A DNA stretch of 6,494 nt from Spirochaetaceae bacterium (GTDB taxonomy: Bacteria > Spirochaetota > Spirochaetia > Treponematales > Breznakiellaceae), in NCBI GenBank assembly GCA_031284085.1, contig JAITAM010000045.1:1-6494 (forward strand). The letters run 5' to 3'. The position numbers and the translations under genes are program-made. The notes below the pieces were generated by a model. The model was not told where the DNA came from. It worked only from the letters and a program-made list of their open reading frames with translations, and did no database searches. Positions 4,630-6,494 of this stretch are shown one piece after another (position 1 is the first letter of the stretch; each line of letters opens with the position of its first letter).

Positions 4630-6494
4630 GTGGACATTACCGCACAATACAACCAAAACGATTTTCTTGCTTTTCTATCGGACCATTTCCTTCCGGATGA
4701 TTTTGAACAAAGCCGGAACGCCGTTTCCATTGACAAGCCTCATGCGGTCATCAAAAGTGCCCTCAAACTGGGTTCCTGTCCCTCGCTGGATTTAAGCGTC
4801 TATGAATTCAAACACTCAGGTATCCACGACCCGCGAGTAAGTCTTTCACGAGAATCTTTTAAGATTATCGAGACCAATGACGTATCTTCAAGGGCTCTTG
4901 CCGTCTTTTATAATGAAAACTCTGCACAATGGCGGCTTTCCCTCATAACCAGCGATTATTATATTGGCAAAACTACTAAACAGGTAAAGCGCACTTTCTC
5001 CAATCCCCGCCGCTTTTCTTGGCTTTTGGGGGAAGGTTGCAAACGTCACACTCCAGAAGCCATGCTCTTTGGCAAGGCCAAAGATAAAGACAAGGGTAAA
5101 ATCCAGTCTTTTGACGATCTAGCCAAACGCTTTGCCATTGATGCTGTTACTAAAGAATTCTATCGGGAATTGTTCAAATGGTATGATGAATCTGCGGTTC
5201 CTGCTGTAAAATATCCGCAAGGTGTTGGGGCAAAGGTGCAGCTCACCACGAAAGACAATCGCCTTCATTTAATACGCCTCATAACCCGTCTTATTTTCGT
5301 GTGGTTTATCAAGCAGAAAGGACTAATTCCCGAATGGATTTTCGACAAAAAAGAAATAGAAAGCATAGTGCCTTCTTTTGATCCTCACAGCGACAGACAA
5401 GGAAACTACTATAACGCAATACTTCAAAACCTATTTTTTGCCACCTTGAACAATGCAGTTACCGAACGTGCATTTGCAGAAGAAGGAAAAACGCATTACG
5501 GCATAAAAACATATTACCGCGATCATAAAGACGGTCCCTTGATAAAAATTCCGCGCAACGAATTCATCAAGAAATTCGAGTCCGTTCCTTTTTTGAACGG
5601 TGGTCTTTTTGAGTGTTTGGATAACTTTGACACCAAAGAATACAATGACGGCTTCAGCCAAGAGAGCGGACGAGCGGCCTTTATTCCCAATTGCCTCTTT
5701 TGGGGAGACGGTGAGCGCGAAGGTATCATAGACCTCTTTAATCGTTATAACTTTACCATAGAAGAAAACACCCCGCAGGACATTGACATTGCGCTTGACC
5801 CTGAACTCTTGGGCAAAGTCTTTGAAAACCTGCTGGGAACTTTTAACGAAGAAACCAGCGCCACGGCCCGCAAAGAGTCCGGCTCGTTTTACACACCTCG
5901 CGAAATCGTTGAATACATGGTTGATTCTTCGCTTAAAGCATATTTTAAGGGTGCATTGAATGATCAAACGAGTGAAATAAGTAACATAGACGAACGGCTT
6001 GACCGCTTGTTTTCCCAATCGGAGGAAAACGCCTTTACCGATGAGCAGGTACCGCTTCTGATAGAAGCGATTTATCATTGTAAAATACTTGACCCCGCCT
6101 GCGGTTCCGGCGCGTTTCCCATGGGCATATTGAATAAACTTGTTTTTATTCTGGAGAAGCTCGATCCGGAAAACTGCGAATGGAAGGAAATTCAAATTCG
6201 GATGGCAATGAAAGACACGGAAGAAGCCTATAGGACAGGCGATGAAGGAGAACGGAAAGAACGCTTGCAAAAAATACGGGAAGTATTTGAGCAAAGTACC
6301 GGACAATACGGCAACTACGGGCGTAAACTGTATTTGATAGAAAACTGTATTTACGGCGTTGACATTCAGCCGATAGCCATACAGATCAGCAAGCTGCGTT
6401 TTTTCATTTCTCTGATTGTTGACCAAAAGACCGGCGGAACCATAGACAATAACTACAACGTCCTTCCCCTGCCAAACCTTGAAACCAAGTTTGT
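4630..6494 (+). CDS. Eco57I/PglX-like N6-adenine DNA methyltransferase (N-terminal 621 residues)
   Basis: Read from GTG at 4630, the frame is open for 621 codons to the right edge. The N-terminal region (about 1-380) contains DLSVYEFKH (54-62), DPRVSLSRESF (67-77), NPRRFSWLLG (125-134) and FLNGGLFE (321-328), patterns I recall from large Eco57I-type restriction-modification methylases. The methyltransferase core then begins: FYTPREIV (420-427, the motif X-like segment), DPACGSGAF (488-496, motif I, binds S-adenosylmethionine) and YGVDIQPIAI (575-584, whose Asp578 should contact the cofactor ribose). LPLPNLETKF (612-621) is a familiar segment of this family. The catalytic NPPY motif and the target-recognition domain should lie beyond the edge. 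The enzyme would methylate adenine in host DNA and protect it from the preceding helicase-nuclease. BREX PglX and DISARM DrmMI belong to the same broad group, so assignment to a named system is left open. Confidence 0.92.
   Translation, partial: MDITAQYNQNDFLAFLSDHFLPDDFEQSRNAVSIDKPHAVIKSALKLGSCPSLDLSVYEFKHSGIHDPRVSLSRESFKIIETNDVSSRALAVFYNENSAQWRLSLITSDYYIGKTTKQVKRTFSNPRRFSWLLGEGCKRHTPEAMLFGKAKDKDKGKIQSFDDLAKRFAIDAVTKEFYRELFKWYDESAVPAVKYPQGVGAKVQLTTKDNRLHLIRLITRLIFVWFIKQKGLIPEWIFDKKEIESIVPSFDPHSDRQGNYYNAILQNLFFATLNNAVTERAFAEEGKTHYGIKTYYRDHKDGPLIKIPRNEFIKKFESVPFLNGGLFECLDNFDTKEYNDGFSQESGRAAFIPNCLFWGDGEREGIIDLFNRYNFTIEENTPQDIDIALDPELLGKVFENLLGTFNEETSATARKESGSFYTPREIVEYMVDSSLKAYFKGALNDQTSEISNIDERLDRLFSQSEENAFTDEQVPLLIEAIYHCKILDPACGSGAFPMGILNKLVFILEKLDPENCEWKEIQIRMAMKDTEEAYRTGDEGERKERLQKIREVFEQSTGQYGNYGRKLYLIENCIYGVDIQPIAIQISKLRFFISLIVDQKTGGTIDNNYNVLPLPNLETKF

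Noticed and set aside
5431..6426. A 331-codon open frame on the minus strand with many hydrophobic residues.
   Set aside because: It lies wholly within the methyltransferase coding frame, which shows clear motifs (FYTP, DPACGSG). The antisense frame is a compositional shadow with no recognisable domain.
1135..6494. Assignment as DISARM class 1 or BREX.
   Set aside because: The DISARM core genes (drmA, drmB, drmC) and BREX genes such as pglZ and brxC are not visible, and the helicase carries its own PLD domain. The missing flanks prevent a firm exclusion.

Overview
The window looks like a bacterial chromosomal segment in which a resident ABC-transporter gene sits next to a probable imported DNA-defence or restriction-modification cluster. 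The style of the ABC gene (Irt-like exporter family with a GTTAGC-type operator) would suit a Treponema-like spirochaete or a Firmicute. No taxonomic marker is present, so this is only a guess.

Region 1-772 (minus strand) is the N-terminal 257 residues of an ABC-transporter membrane domain. It runs off the left edge before the ATPase domain. The regulatory zone at 773-1134 holds an almost ideal sigma-70 promoter for this gene (TTGACA, 17 bp, TATACT, minus strand). Two related GTTAGC inverted repeats lie downstream of it, one at the predicted transcription start and one just before the ribosome-binding site. This is the arrangement expected for a repressor such as a TetR-family protein, but no regulator gene is in view. 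A weaker promoter on the plus strand and an 18-nt hairpin precede the next gene.

Region 1135-4443 (plus strand) is one complete 1102-residue gene. It encodes a phospholipase-D-like (HKD) nuclease domain fused to an SNF2-type helicase with all main motifs intact. It starts at TTG behind a good ribosome-binding site. A 186-nt gap follows, holding a possible 51-codon small ORF whose ATG overlaps the helicase stop codon (ATGA). Next, from a GTG at 4630 to the right edge, is the first 621 residues of a large Eco57I/PglX-like N6-adenine DNA methyltransferase. The FYTP and DPACGSG motifs are present; the catalytic NPPY motif and target-recognition region lie beyond the window.

The two large genes are co-directional and probably work together. 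The methyltransferase would mark self DNA, and the helicase-nuclease would translocate on and cut unmodified DNA. The pair resembles, but does not equal, the helicase/methylase parts of DISARM class 1 and of helicase-methylase-ATPase (Hma-type) systems. The rest of the operon, needed to name the system, is outside the window.
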